Of a stretch of 64,000 bases of DNA, positions 56,413 to 64,000 are shown in pieces; position 1 is the first letter of the stretch; each line of letters starts with the position of its first letter. The translations under genes and the position numbers were made by a program. Source of the stretch: an uncultured Pseudomonadota bacterium (GTDB taxonomy: Bacteria; Pseudomonadota; Gammaproteobacteria; Steroidobacterales; Steroidobacteraceae); the NCBI GenBank assembly GCA_903884105.1, contig CAISDJ010000105.1, positions 1-64,000 on the forward strand, given 5' to 3'. Below the pieces are notes generated by a model. It was not told the origin of the DNA and made no database searches. It saw only the letters and a list, made by a program, of their open reading frames with translations.

Positions 56413-57489
56413 ATGCTGGGCATCAGGGTATCGGTTGGGGTTCGGCAGTTCCTGTTCCTGATGACGGGCATTTTTGTGCTGTGCGGCGCAGCGCAGGCCC
56501 AGCGGGCCAACGGGTCCATCACCGGCAAGTTGATCGACCAGAACGGGGCGGTGATCACGCTGCTCGAAGCTACGATCACGCTCAAGGACACGCAGACGGG
56601 CGAAACGCAGACGGCCGTCGTCAAGGAGTCCGGCGAGTATTCGCTGGCGGGCCTGAAGGCGGGCACGTATGACCTGAATATTCCCATTGCCTGCTGCATG
56701 TATCGCAGCTATGAGCAGAAGACGATCACGTTGCAGGCGGGCGAGAAGAAGAAGATCGACCTCAACGTCGGCTGGGGCATCAACCTCGGCACGATCGGCG
56801 ATGACCCCGGCCAGCTCAGCATGGATATGCGCAAGCGGGCCGGCGAGATCAAGGGTCCGGCACCGCGCACGGCTGAGGGCAAAGTCGATTTCTCGGGCAT
56901 CTGGTACAACGTTCCCGCTCCGCTTGGTGGGCAGCAAGCCCGAGTCCCGATGCAGCCCTGGGCGCTCGAGATGCAGGAGCAGCTGCGGAAGATCAACAGC
57001 CAAGGTCCTGCCGTGTACTGCCTGCCACAGAGCGCGATCCCCACCGATCTGCCGTTTCCCTACAAGGTCGTGCAGACCAAGGACCTGATGGTCCACCTCG
57101 TCGAGTTCACCACGCCTGGCTACAGGCAAGTGTTCCTCGACGGCCGTCCGCATCCGCCGTCGGAAGAATGGAATCCGGCCTGGCTCGGTCATTCCGTCGG
57201 TCACTACGACGGCGACACGCTCGTGATCGAGTCCGTGGGTTTCAACGAGATCACCCCGGGATTCGGCGTGCATACCGAGCAACTGAAGATCACCGAACGC
57301 TGGACGCGCCCTGACCGCGGGCACCTCGAGGTCGAGATCACCGCAACGGATCCGGGCGCCTGGACGGGTGAGTACAAGCGCAAGTTAAGTGCGGGCCTCG
57401 TGCCGGACGAAGAGATCCTTGAGTTTGTCTGTCCGGAGAACAACCTGGATGCCCTGCATAACGGCCAGCCGTGGAGAGGTCGTCCCTGA
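56413..57489 (+). CDS. Exported TTR-like-domain protein, paralog B
   Basis: The 358-residue product has a signal peptide (about 1-31, ending AQAQ). The TTR-like domain (GKLIDQNGAVITLLEATITLKDTQTGE ... YDLNIPIACCMYRSYEQKTITL) keeps the double-Cys CCMY motif. It then has WGINLGTIGDDPGQLSMDMRKRAGEIKGPAPRTAEGKVDFSGIWYNVPAP and a C-terminal domain with YCLPQSAIPTDLPFPYKVVQTKDL and DGRPHPPSEEWNPAWLGHSVGHYDGDTLVIESVGFNEITPGFGVHTEQLKITERW. The tail ends in the shared LHNGQPWRGRP. It begins 223 bp after the receptor. Confidence 0.82.
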   Translation: MLGIRVSVGVRQFLFLMTGIFVLCGAAQAQRANGSITGKLIDQNGAVITLLEATITLKDTQTGETQTAVVKESGEYSLAGLKAGTYDLNIPIACCMYRSYEQKTITLQAGEKKKIDLNVGWGINLGTIGDDPGQLSMDMRKRAGEIKGPAPRTAEGKVDFSGIWYNVPAPLGGQQARVPMQPWALEMQEQLRKINSQGPAVYCLPQSAIPTDLPFPYKVVQTKDLMVHLVEFTTPGYRQVFLDGRPHPPSEEWNPAWLGHSVGHYDGDTLVIESVGFNEITPGFGVHTEQLKITERWTRPDRGHLEVEITATDPGAWTGEYKRKLSAGLVPDEEILEFVCPENNLDALHNGQPWRGRP

Positions 57490-57590
57490 CTTGCGGCAAT
57501 GGAATGCTGTTGCATGAGGCGATGCCGGGCGCAAGCCGGATCGCATGGATCAAGTCTCTAGTGTTTCCAGAAGAGTAATCGAGGAGTGAC

Positions 57591-57998
57591 ATGATGAAGA
57601 TGCATCGACTGCGTGCCCTGGCCGCAACGCTGCTGGTCGCCGTAGCGGTACCGGCCATTGCGCACCATTCGTTCGTGGCCCAGTACGACCCGGCCAAGCC
57701 CGCGACCCGCACGGGCAAGGTGACGAAGGTCGAATGGACGAACCCGCATGCGCGCTTCTACATGGACGTGGCAGGTGCCGACGGCAAGGTTGGCAACTGG
57801 CACGTTGAGCTTGGCAGCCCGAACACGCTGCTGCGCTACGCCTGGAAGCGGGACACGCTGAAGGTCGGTGATGAAGTGACCGTGGAAGGCTTCCTGGCCC
57901 GCGACGGGTCGGACCTGATCAACGCGAAGACCGTCAAGTTCAAGGACGGCCGCGAAGTGAATGCGGGTTCGTCTTCCGACCTGACTGATACGCGCTGA
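57591..57998 (+). CDS. DUF6152 family exported small protein
   Basis: The 135-residue product has a signal peptide (about 1-24, ending IAHHSF). The DUF6152 text follows: AQYDPAKPATRTGKVTKVEWTNPHARFYMDV, NWHVELGSPNTLLRYAWKRDTLKVGDEVTVEGFLARDGSDLINAKTV. This is a small OB-like or beta-sandwich periplasmic protein of unknown function. A strong GAGGAG precedes the ATG pair. As I recall, such proteins often co-occur with the C-terminal domain type of the neighbouring paralogs, hinting at a shared pathway. Confidence 0.85.
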   Translation: MMKMHRLRALAATLLVAVAVPAIAHHSFVAQYDPAKPATRTGKVTKVEWTNPHARFYMDVAGADGKVGNWHVELGSPNTLLRYAWKRDTLKVGDEVTVEGFLARDGSDLINAKTVKFKDGREVNAGSSSDLTDTR

Positions 57999-58126
57999 CC
58001 TCTGCAGGCAACGCGGAGCCCGGCTGGTCGCCGGATTCCCGTTGCCATCGGCAACGGGAATGGGCGAGAGAGCTGCCGGCACAGGCAGCAATGGAAGAAC
58101 GGCTCGGATCGCGGGGGGGGGAATAC

Positions 58127-59185
58127 ATGTCTGCATTCATTCGTCGCCTGGCAGCGTTGGCAGTGCTGCTCGCTTCCGCCGGTGCGAGTCTGGCGCAAGG
58201 GTCGCTCGGCGGGATTGCCGGGCGGCTGGTTGACCCGAACGGCGCGGTCATCGTGAACGTGGACGCCACCATCTACGTGAAGAACACGGCCACCGGCGAG
58301 ATCAAGTCGACACCTCTGTCCAAGGCAACCGGGGAGTTCATCGTCACCGGGCTCAAGGCCGGGGTCTACGACGTGAACATCCCGATCTCGAGCGCCATGT
58401 ACAGCACGTTCGAGCAGAAGAGCGTGACGCTGAAGGCCGGCGAGAACATGCGGGGCGACATCAACATCGCCTGGGGCATGAACCTCGGCACGATCGGCGA
58501 CGACCCGACGATGCTGGGTGCCGACATGCGCAAGCGCGCCGGCGACGTCAGCGGCTCGACACCGCGCATGGCCGACGGCAAGCCCGATCTCTCCGGCATG
58601 TGGTACGTCATCCCGCTGGATCGCGGCGCCATTCCGCCCGTGCCCATGCAGAAGTGGGCAGACGACATGCAGAAGCAGCTCAACAAGATCAACCAGCAAT
58701 ACGCGGCTGTCTATTGCCTGCCGCAGTCCGCGGTGCCGACCTCGCTGCCGTTCCCGCACAAGTTCGTGCAGACCAAGGACCTGCTGGTACACATCACGGA
58801 GTTCACGACGCCCGGGTACCGGCAGATCTTCCTCGACGGCCGCCCGCATCCGCCCGCCAATGAGTGGAATCCCGCGTGGATGGGGCATTCGGTCGGTCAT
58901 TGGGAAGGGGACACGCTCGTCATCGACACCGCCGGCTTCAACGAAATCACGCAGGGATTCGGCGTGCACACGGAAAAGCTGCATGTCATCGAGCGGATCA
59001 GCCGGCCCAATCGTGGCCTGCTCGAGATCGAAATGACCGCGACCGATCCGGACGCATGGACTGGCGCCTGGGGATACAAGTACACGGCCGGCCTCACGCC
59101 CAACGAGGAGATCCTCGAATTCGTGTGCCCTGAAAACAACCTCGACGTGTTGCATAACGGCCAGCCCTGGCGCGGCCGTCCTTGA
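58127..59185 (+). CDS. Exported TTR-like-domain protein, paralog C
   Basis: The 352-residue product has a signal peptide (about 1-22, ending SLAQG). Its TTR-like domain carries GRLVDPNGAVIVNVDATIYVKNTATGE, with SSAMY where paralogs A, B and E have a Cys pair. It continues DMRKRAGDVSGSTPRMADGKPDLSGMWYVIPLDRG, YCLPQSAVPTSLPFPHKFVQTKDL and DGRPHPPANEWNPAWMGHSVGHWEGDTLVIDTAGFNEIT, and ends LHNGQPWRGRP. The ribosome-binding site is a run of nine G residues 5 nt before the ATG, an unusual and potentially slippage-prone arrangement. Confidence 0.82.
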   Translation: MSAFIRRLAALAVLLASAGASLAQGSLGGIAGRLVDPNGAVIVNVDATIYVKNTATGEIKSTPLSKATGEFIVTGLKAGVYDVNIPISSAMYSTFEQKSVTLKAGENMRGDINIAWGMNLGTIGDDPTMLGADMRKRAGDVSGSTPRMADGKPDLSGMWYVIPLDRGAIPPVPMQKWADDMQKQLNKINQQYAAVYCLPQSAVPTSLPFPHKFVQTKDLLVHITEFTTPGYRQIFLDGRPHPPANEWNPAWMGHSVGHWEGDTLVIDTAGFNEITQGFGVHTEKLHVIERISRPNRGLLEIEMTATDPDAWTGAWGYKYTAGLTPNEEILEFVCPENNLDVLHNGQPWRGRP

Positions 59186-59218
59186 ACCCACGTGTTACGC
59201 ACGGATAACGAAAGAGCC

Positions 59219-60278
59219 ATGAAAATGACAAGCCGCTGCCTTGCAGTCCTTCTCGCAAGCACCGTGGTGTTCAGTGGTGCCTCGCTTGCCCAAGGAAGTG
59301 CTGGGCGCATTGAGGCCCCGACTTGTCGATCCGAACGGCGCACAGATCGTCAACGTGGATGCCAATGTGTACGTGAAGAACACGGCGACCGGCGAGACGA
59401 AGTCGATGCCGCTGCCGATGGAAGGGGTGTTCACCATCGCGGGCCTTGCGCCTGGTGTGTACGACCTCACCATCCCGATCCAGAGCGCGATGTATGCCGC
59501 TTACGAGCAGAAGACCATCACGATCGCTGCGGGGCAGGTCGTGAAGACGGATCTCAATGTGGGCTGGAGCGGCAACCTCGGTACGATCGGCGACGACCCG
59601 ACGATGCTGGGCGCCGATATGCGCAAGCGGGCCGGCGATGTCAGCGGCCCGACGCCGCGCATGGCGGACGGCAAGCCGGACCTCAACGGCATGTGGTACG
59701 TCATCCCTCAGGACCGCGGTGCCCGTCCGCCCATTCCCATGCAGAAGTGGGCGGAGGACATGAACAAGCAGCTGCAGAAGCTCAACCAGCAAGGGGCGCA
59801 TGTCTACTGCCTGCCGCAGTCCGCCACGCCCATCACGCTGCCCTTCCCGCACAAGTTCGTGCAGACGAAGGACGTGCTGGTGCACATCACCGAGTTCACG
59901 ACGCCGGGCTACCGGCAGATCTTCCTCGACGGCCGTCCGCATCCGCCTGCGGAGCAATGGAATCCCTCGTGGATGGGGCACTCCGTCGGCCACTGGGAAG
60001 GCGACACGCTGGTCGTCGATACCGTCGGCTTCAACGAAATCGCGACGGGATACGGGGTGCACTCCGAAAAGCTGCATGTCGTCGAGCGCTACCGGCGGCC
60101 TGATCGCGGTCGGCTCGAAGTCGAGATCACCGCTACCGATCCAGACGCCTACACGGCCGAGCACAAGTTCACGGTCATTGCCGGCCTCACTCCGGCCGAG
60201 GAGATTCTCGAGTTCGTGTGCCCGGAGAACAATCTCGATGCGCTGCATAACGGCCAGCCCTGGCGCGGACGTCCCTGA
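59219..60278 (+). pseudogene. TTR-like-domain paralog D, frameshifted after the signal peptide
   Basis: The ATG at 59219 begins a good signal peptide (MTSRCLAVLLASTVVFSGASLAQGSAGRIEA). The mature domain, beginning RLVDPNGAQIVNVDANVYVKNTATGE, continues one frame over. Comparison with paralog C indicates one extra C in the CCCC run at 59316-59319. Removing it restores GRIEARLVDPNG without further breaks to the shared end LHNGQPWRGRP. The mature part closely resembles paralog C (QSAMY in place of the Cys pair, DMRKRAGDVSGPTPRMADGKPDLNGMWYVIP). It may be a fresh pseudogene, a phase-off state or a sequencing error. Confidence 0.8.
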
Positions 60279-60284
60279 GGCACC

Positions 60285-61403
60285 ATGAGCGGCAACGACG
60301 TGGCTCAATTGCGCATCAGTGGATCGTGGCAGGCGATGGGTTCGTCCCTCCGTTTGGCGGCGATCACGCTGGTGTCCACGAGTCTGATTGGTTGCGCCAC
60401 GCTGCCTCACGGCAATACGGGCAGCTTCACGGGGCGCTTGATTGATCCCAACAGCACTGTCGTCACCGGGCTTGAAGCCACGGTGCACCTGAAGAATACG
60501 GCAACAGGCGAGACGCAATCCGTCGCCTTGTCGATGGACGGCAATTTCGCGTTCGCAGGGCTCGCACCGGGCAACTATGACCTCAACATCCCGATCGCCT
60601 GCTGCATGTACGGCAGCTACGAGCAGAAGAGCGTAACGATCGCTGCGAGGCAAGCGCTCAAGGCCGATTTCAACGTGACCTGGGGCATCAACCTCGGCAC
60701 CATCGGCGACGATCCTACGATGCTCGGTGCCGACATGCGCGCTCGTGCAGCGAAGGTGGTCGATATGACTGCGCCTGCGCCGCGGATGCCGGACGGCAAG
60801 CCCGACCTTTCGGGCATGTGGTACAACATTCGTGTCCAGCCCGGCTATCCGCCGCCTCCGCCCATGCAGAAGTGGGCCGAAGACATGCAGAAGGAGCTGA
60901 ACCGGATCAATCAGCAGGGTCCTGCGCTCTACTGCCTGCCGCAGTCGGCGATCCCCACCACGCTGCCGTTCCCCTACAAGTTCGTGCAGACGGGCGACCT
61001 CATCGTGCACATCACTGAGTTCACGACGCCCGGTTACCGACAGATTTTCCTCGACGGCCGTCCGCATCCGCCTGCGGAAGAGTGGAATCCCGCGTGGTAC
61101 GGGCACTCCGTAGGCCACTGGGATGGCGACGCGCTCGTCATCGACTCGATCGGCTTCAATGAGATCACGCCTGGATTCGGAGTGCATACAGAGAAGCTGC
61201 ATATCGTTGAGCGCATCCGCAGGCGGAACCTCGGCACGCTCGAAGTCGAGATCACCGCCACTGATCCAGACGCGTTCACCGGCGAATACAAGTTCAACTT
61301 CTCGGCGGGTTACGTCCCGACGGAAGAGATCCTCGAATTCGTGTGTCCGGAGAACAATCTCGACGCGCTGCATAACGGCCAGCCCTGGAGGGGACGGCCT
61401 TGA
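60285..61403 (+). CDS. TTR-like-domain paralog E, lipoprotein form
   Basis: The 372-residue product follows paralog D by 6 bp. Its signal ends in a lipobox (STSLIGCATLP, Cys at about 38), so unlike the other copies it is probably membrane-anchored. The TTR-like domain has GRLIDPNSTVVTGLEATVHLKNTATGE and ACCMYGSYEQKSVTI. It continues DMRARAAKVVDMTAPAPRMPDGKPDLSGMWYNIRVQPGYPPPPP and a C-terminal domain with YCLPQSAIPTTLPFPYKFVQTGDL and DGRPHPPAEEWNPAWYGHSVGHWDGDALVIDSIGFNEIT, ending LHNGQPWRGRP. Confidence 0.82.
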   Translation: MSGNDVAQLRISGSWQAMGSSLRLAAITLVSTSLIGCATLPHGNTGSFTGRLIDPNSTVVTGLEATVHLKNTATGETQSVALSMDGNFAFAGLAPGNYDLNIPIACCMYGSYEQKSVTIAARQALKADFNVTWGINLGTIGDDPTMLGADMRARAAKVVDMTAPAPRMPDGKPDLSGMWYNIRVQPGYPPPPPMQKWAEDMQKELNRINQQGPALYCLPQSAIPTTLPFPYKFVQTGDLIVHITEFTTPGYRQIFLDGRPHPPAEEWNPAWYGHSVGHWDGDALVIDSIGFNEITPGFGVHTEKLHIVERIRRRNLGTLEVEITATDPDAFTGEYKFNFSAGYVPTEEILEFVCPENNLDALHNGQPWRGRP

Positions 61404-61504
61404 TCGGTGAGATCGCATCGAACAAGGCTGCGTGGAGCGCTCCGCAGCGCAGCAGCGTTTTCTATGGGAAAACGATTTTTTAGTGATTGCCAATAAGGAG
61501 TTGT

Positions 61505-61711
61505 ATGTTCAGCAACACGCGTTGCGCCGCCGCCACGGCGATGCAACCTGCGTGTCGGCAGAAGGGGGAAGGGCTGGCAGTGCGGCGGCAGTCGCGATCC
61601 ACGACTGGGGGTGGGGCGTTGACGAGGCAGCAGCTTGCCGCTCATGCGATGTTTGACGTGAATCTCACAAGTGCGCACTCGCTGCGCGATGCTCAAAAAA
61701 GAGGGGTATGA
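61505..61711 (+). CDS. Possible leader ORF translationally coupled to the second receptor
   Basis: A 68-codon frame starts at an ATG 4 nt after a strong AAGGAG. Its TGA overlaps an ATG in the receptor frame as ATGA (61708-61711), 3 bp before the receptor's preferred start. The peptide is basic and Ala/Arg-rich (MFSNTRCAAATAMQPACRQ...) with no recognised family or hydrophobic segment. It may be a regulatory leader or a chance frame; the ribosome site and the overlap are the only support. Confidence 0.35.
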   Translation: MFSNTRCAAATAMQPACRQKGEGLAVRRQSRSTTGGGALTRQQLAAHAMFDVNLTSAHSLRDAQKRGV

Positions 61712-61713
61712 GG

Positions 61714-64000
61714 ATGAAACTCAGGAACTACATACTGGGAACCAGCCTGACGGCGCTGGGTCTTGGCTTCACGATCTCTGCGCTCGCGCAGGGCATCGAG
61801 GAAGTCATCGTAACGGCTCAGAAGCGCGAGGAATCTTCGCAGGACATTCCGATCGCGATCGACGTCATCTCCGGTGACACCTTCATTCAGGAAGGCATCC
61901 GCGACATCAAGGACATCGGCAAGACGTCGACCGAACTCGAGATCAACAGCAACAACGGCCAGGCAACGCGCATCGGCATGCGCGGTCTGCAGCAGAACGG
62001 ATTTGCGCCCACTGGTGACACCATGGCAGCTGCCCATCTAGATGGCATCTTCCTGGGGTCTTTCTGGTCGCTGAACGGCTTGATGTTCGACCTGGAGCGG
62101 GTTGAAGTGCTCGCAGGCCCGCAGGGCACCCTGTACGGCCGCAACTCAGCGGCCGGTGCGATCAATCTGATTTCCCGCCGTCCTGGAAAGGAGTTTGCGG
62201 CAGATGGAAACATCGAGTTCGGCAGCTTCAGCACGCAGCGCATCAATGCCGGTATCAGTGCGCCTCTCACTGACACGTTCGCAGTCCGGCTCGCGGGCAC
62301 GAAGTACAAGCGCGATGCGGTATACACGGATGGTGGCGGCGCAGTCGACCAGTGGGCTGGCCGGCTGTCGGCGGTCTGGGATGTCACGGATAACGACCAG
62401 CTGCAGTTCACGTATGACTACATCAAGACAGGTGGAACGAACGAGGCGGGTGGCCTGCTGCGAGTTGAGGCCGTAAACGATTACACGACAACCTGGAATG
62501 GCACCACTTCGGTCGGGGCGTTCAGCGCTACACCGCCTGCTTCGGTCACTCAGGTCGCGGGTCTCGTCGGCGATCCCTACAACAATACGGCGTACGAGAC
62601 GGCGCGCGGCCTGGTGTTCGATGGCAACCTGTCGTCCACGCACTGGGGCGCCATGCTGAACTACACGCACGACTTCGGGGGCTTCGACATGGTGGCGCAG
62701 TACAGTCATCGCGATCTGGAGGCGATTGCGTGGGTGGCGACCCGCGGCGCCACTGCGGCGTTCAACCAGGTCTATCCGCAGACCGCGGAAAGCGACGTGG
62801 GCGAGCTGCGGTTCGTGTCGGACGACCAGGGGGCGATCACCTGGGTGGGCGGCCTGTTCTGGTATCGGACCAGCATCGTTCATGGCAATGCGATTCCCAA
62901 CTCGTTCAGTCTTGCTCCGCTGACATTGCCGGGTGGCAGGCAGGTACCGATTGCCGGTAATCCTATCGACCCGAATACGTTGCTCGACCTGCCAGGTTGC
63001 CCCTGCTCCAGCGGCTTCTCGCCGGTCAACGGGGATACGGATGCCTATGCTGCCTACGGGCAGATGACGTGGACGCCGGACAGCATGCAGAACTGGCACT
63101 TCACAGCCGGGCTGCGGTACTCGTATGACAAGAAGTCCACTGTGCAGGGCTACTTCGTCAACAGCACGCTCTACTCGCTGTGGGTACCGGGTAACAACAT
63201 TCCGGCCTTTCTGCAGCCATCCATCGTGCTGCCGTCGGAAGCAACAGCGGCCAACGTCGCGACGACAATTCGTACGGACGGCGAAGATACGTGGGGATCG
63301 TTCCAGTATCGCCTTGGGTTAGAGTACGACGTCAGTGACACGTCACTCCTCTACGGCAGCATCTCCACGGGCTACAAGTCGGGCGGCTTTGCGTACGGCA
63401 GCACGCCCCGGCTGGAGCCGGAAACGCTGCTCGCCTACGAGGTGGGTACAAAGAACCGTTTCCTCGATAACACCGTGCAGTTCAATGCGTCCGCCTGGTT
63501 CTATGACTACAAGAATATCGAGTTCGGTATCTCCCGCGCGCTCCAGCCTCCGTTCCCGTTGGTGAACAACAATCCGCTGACAGGCATCGGCTCGGTGGGC
63601 AACGTGGGCAAGGTGCAACTTGGTGGTGTGGCATTCGACCTTGACTGGGCGCCTAATACGAGCGACCGCATCGGGTTGGCCGGCACGCACATCTACAGCA
63701 AGGTGGTGGACGGGTACGAAACGCTGGATGGTGTCCGTCGCCAGGTGCTGAACGAGGGCGAACGATTCGGTGATTCGCCGCGTTGGCAGTGGATCGGCCG
63801 TTACTCGCATGCATTCGAGTTCGCGGGCGGATCCTCTCTGACGCCCTTGGTGAAGTACCAGTACCAGACGTCGAAGTATGACGGCGCCCAGATTCCGGCC
63901 GGCAGCGTCGCGGAAGGGGTCACGACGATCGATCCTTCAAGGGGCACCTATAATCTGGAGCGGCAGAATCCCGGTCAGACCATTGTTCCGGCGCAAGGCA
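61714..64000 (+). CDS. TonB-dependent receptor (no STN domain), cut by window end
   Basis: The frame is open from the ATG, with GAGGGG 7 nt upstream, to the window edge (762 codons seen). It has a signal peptide (about 1-27, ending ISALAQ), then directly the TonB box/plug (IEEVIVTAQKREESSQDIPIAIDVISG). The plug continues with AAHLDGIFLGSFWSLNGLMFDLERVEVLAGPQGTLYGRNSAAGAIN and a long barrel. It is clearly related to the STN receptor 5.5 kb upstream, including the barrel segment GCPCSSGFSPVNGDTDAYAAYGQMTWTPD. Lacking STN, it should not signal through FecR itself. The last strands lie outside the window. Confidence 0.9.
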   Translation, partial: MKLRNYILGTSLTALGLGFTISALAQGIEEVIVTAQKREESSQDIPIAIDVISGDTFIQEGIRDIKDIGKTSTELEINSNNGQATRIGMRGLQQNGFAPTGDTMAAAHLDGIFLGSFWSLNGLMFDLERVEVLAGPQGTLYGRNSAAGAINLISRRPGKEFAADGNIEFGSFSTQRINAGISAPLTDTFAVRLAGTKYKRDAVYTDGGGAVDQWAGRLSAVWDVTDNDQLQFTYDYIKTGGTNEAGGLLRVEAVNDYTTTWNGTTSVGAFSATPPASVTQVAGLVGDPYNNTAYETARGLVFDGNLSSTHWGAMLNYTHDFGGFDMVAQYSHRDLEAIAWVATRGATAAFNQVYPQTAESDVGELRFVSDDQGAITWVGGLFWYRTSIVHGNAIPNSFSLAPLTLPGGRQVPIAGNPIDPNTLLDLPGCPCSSGFSPVNGDTDAYAAYGQMTWTPDSMQNWHFTAGLRYSYDKKSTVQGYFVNSTLYSLWVPGNNIPAFLQPSIVLPSEATAANVATTIRTDGEDTWGSFQYRLGLEYDVSDTSLLYGSISTGYKSGGFAYGSTPRLEPETLLAYEVGTKNRFLDNTVQFNASAWFYDYKNIEFGISRALQPPFPLVNNNPLTGIGSVGNVGKVQLGGVAFDLDWAPNTSDRIGLAGTHIYSKVVDGYETLDGVRRQVLNEGERFGDSPRWQWIGRYSHAFEFAGGSSLTPLVKYQYQTSKYDGAQIPAGSVAEGVTTIDPSRGTYNLERQNPGQTIVPAQG

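Noticed and set aside
54483-56699. 738-residue minus-strand open frame over the STN receptor
   Set aside because: It is the antisense shadow of a clear TonB receptor; long open antisense frames are common in GC-rich coding DNA, and the product has no family character.
59271-61493. 740-residue minus-strand open frame over paralogs D and E
   Set aside because: The plus strand encodes recognisable exported proteins with shared motifs. The antisense frame is a by-product of codon bias and the tandem duplication.

Overview
The window looks like a chromosomal segment of a GC-rich gammaproteobacterium. The evidence is the conserved blocks queA-tgt, yajC-secD-secF, suhB / trmJ-iscS, ndk-rlmN-pilW-hisS-yfgM-bamB-der and tex. 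Their arrangement resembles the Xanthomonadales / Nevskiales / Steroidobacterales neighbourhood, but this placement is inferred from gene order and protein style, not from a search.

Left edge (1-1.1 kb): the tail of an IS3-family transposase abuts a tyrosine integrase whose catalytic C-terminus is missing. Next comes the 5' part of a tRNA-Leu(CAA) gene whose 3' end no longer folds. This reads as the scarred end of an integrative element at a tRNA-Leu beside queA.

1.2-17.6 kb: queuosine genes queA-tgt; an AI-2E-type permease; an iron module (Fur-box-like site, siderophore receptor with a C10 tract in its first codons, PiuC hydroxylase, dedicated TonB); a CNNM/CorC-type protein; apbE; the cstA-ybdD pyruvate uptake pair; the yajC-secD-secF translocon genes; and a TerC-family protein. 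About 10 kb therefore separates tgt from yajC, which are adjacent in many relatives.

17.8-35.8 kb: an APC amino-acid permease, a small membrane protein, suhB, trmJ-iscS with a degenerate IscU-like protein and IscA, ndk, rlmN, pilW, hisS, yfgM, bamB, der, metX, a DUF3750 protein and tex. This is housekeeping sequence.

35.9-42.1 kb: a heavy-metal RND efflux operon: a His-rich small protein, then CzcC-, CzcB- and CzcA-like proteins. The adaptor carries an in-frame amber codon 63 codons before its natural end.

42.2-50.0 kb, all minus strand: an MBL-fold protein, then VTC-domain, DUF4956, CotH-kinase and DUF4159 proteins, a zinc-ribbon micro-protein, a glutathione peroxidase and a duplicated SnoaL-like protein.

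50.5-64 kb, all plus strand: the most unusual part. Five paralogous exported proteins (transthyretin-like N-terminal domain plus an uncharacterised C-terminal domain) are interleaved with an ECF sigma / FecR pair, an STN-bearing TonB receptor, a DUF6152 protein and a second, related TonB receptor that runs off the edge. One paralog is frameshifted and another has a G9 tract as its ribosome-binding site. It looks like a regulated, duplicated outer-membrane uptake locus with unknown substrate.

Scattered between genes are at least four intergenic arrays in which short 7-8 nt tandem units on one side face complementary units on the other. The unit differs from locus to locus, but the long-hairpin architecture is shared.
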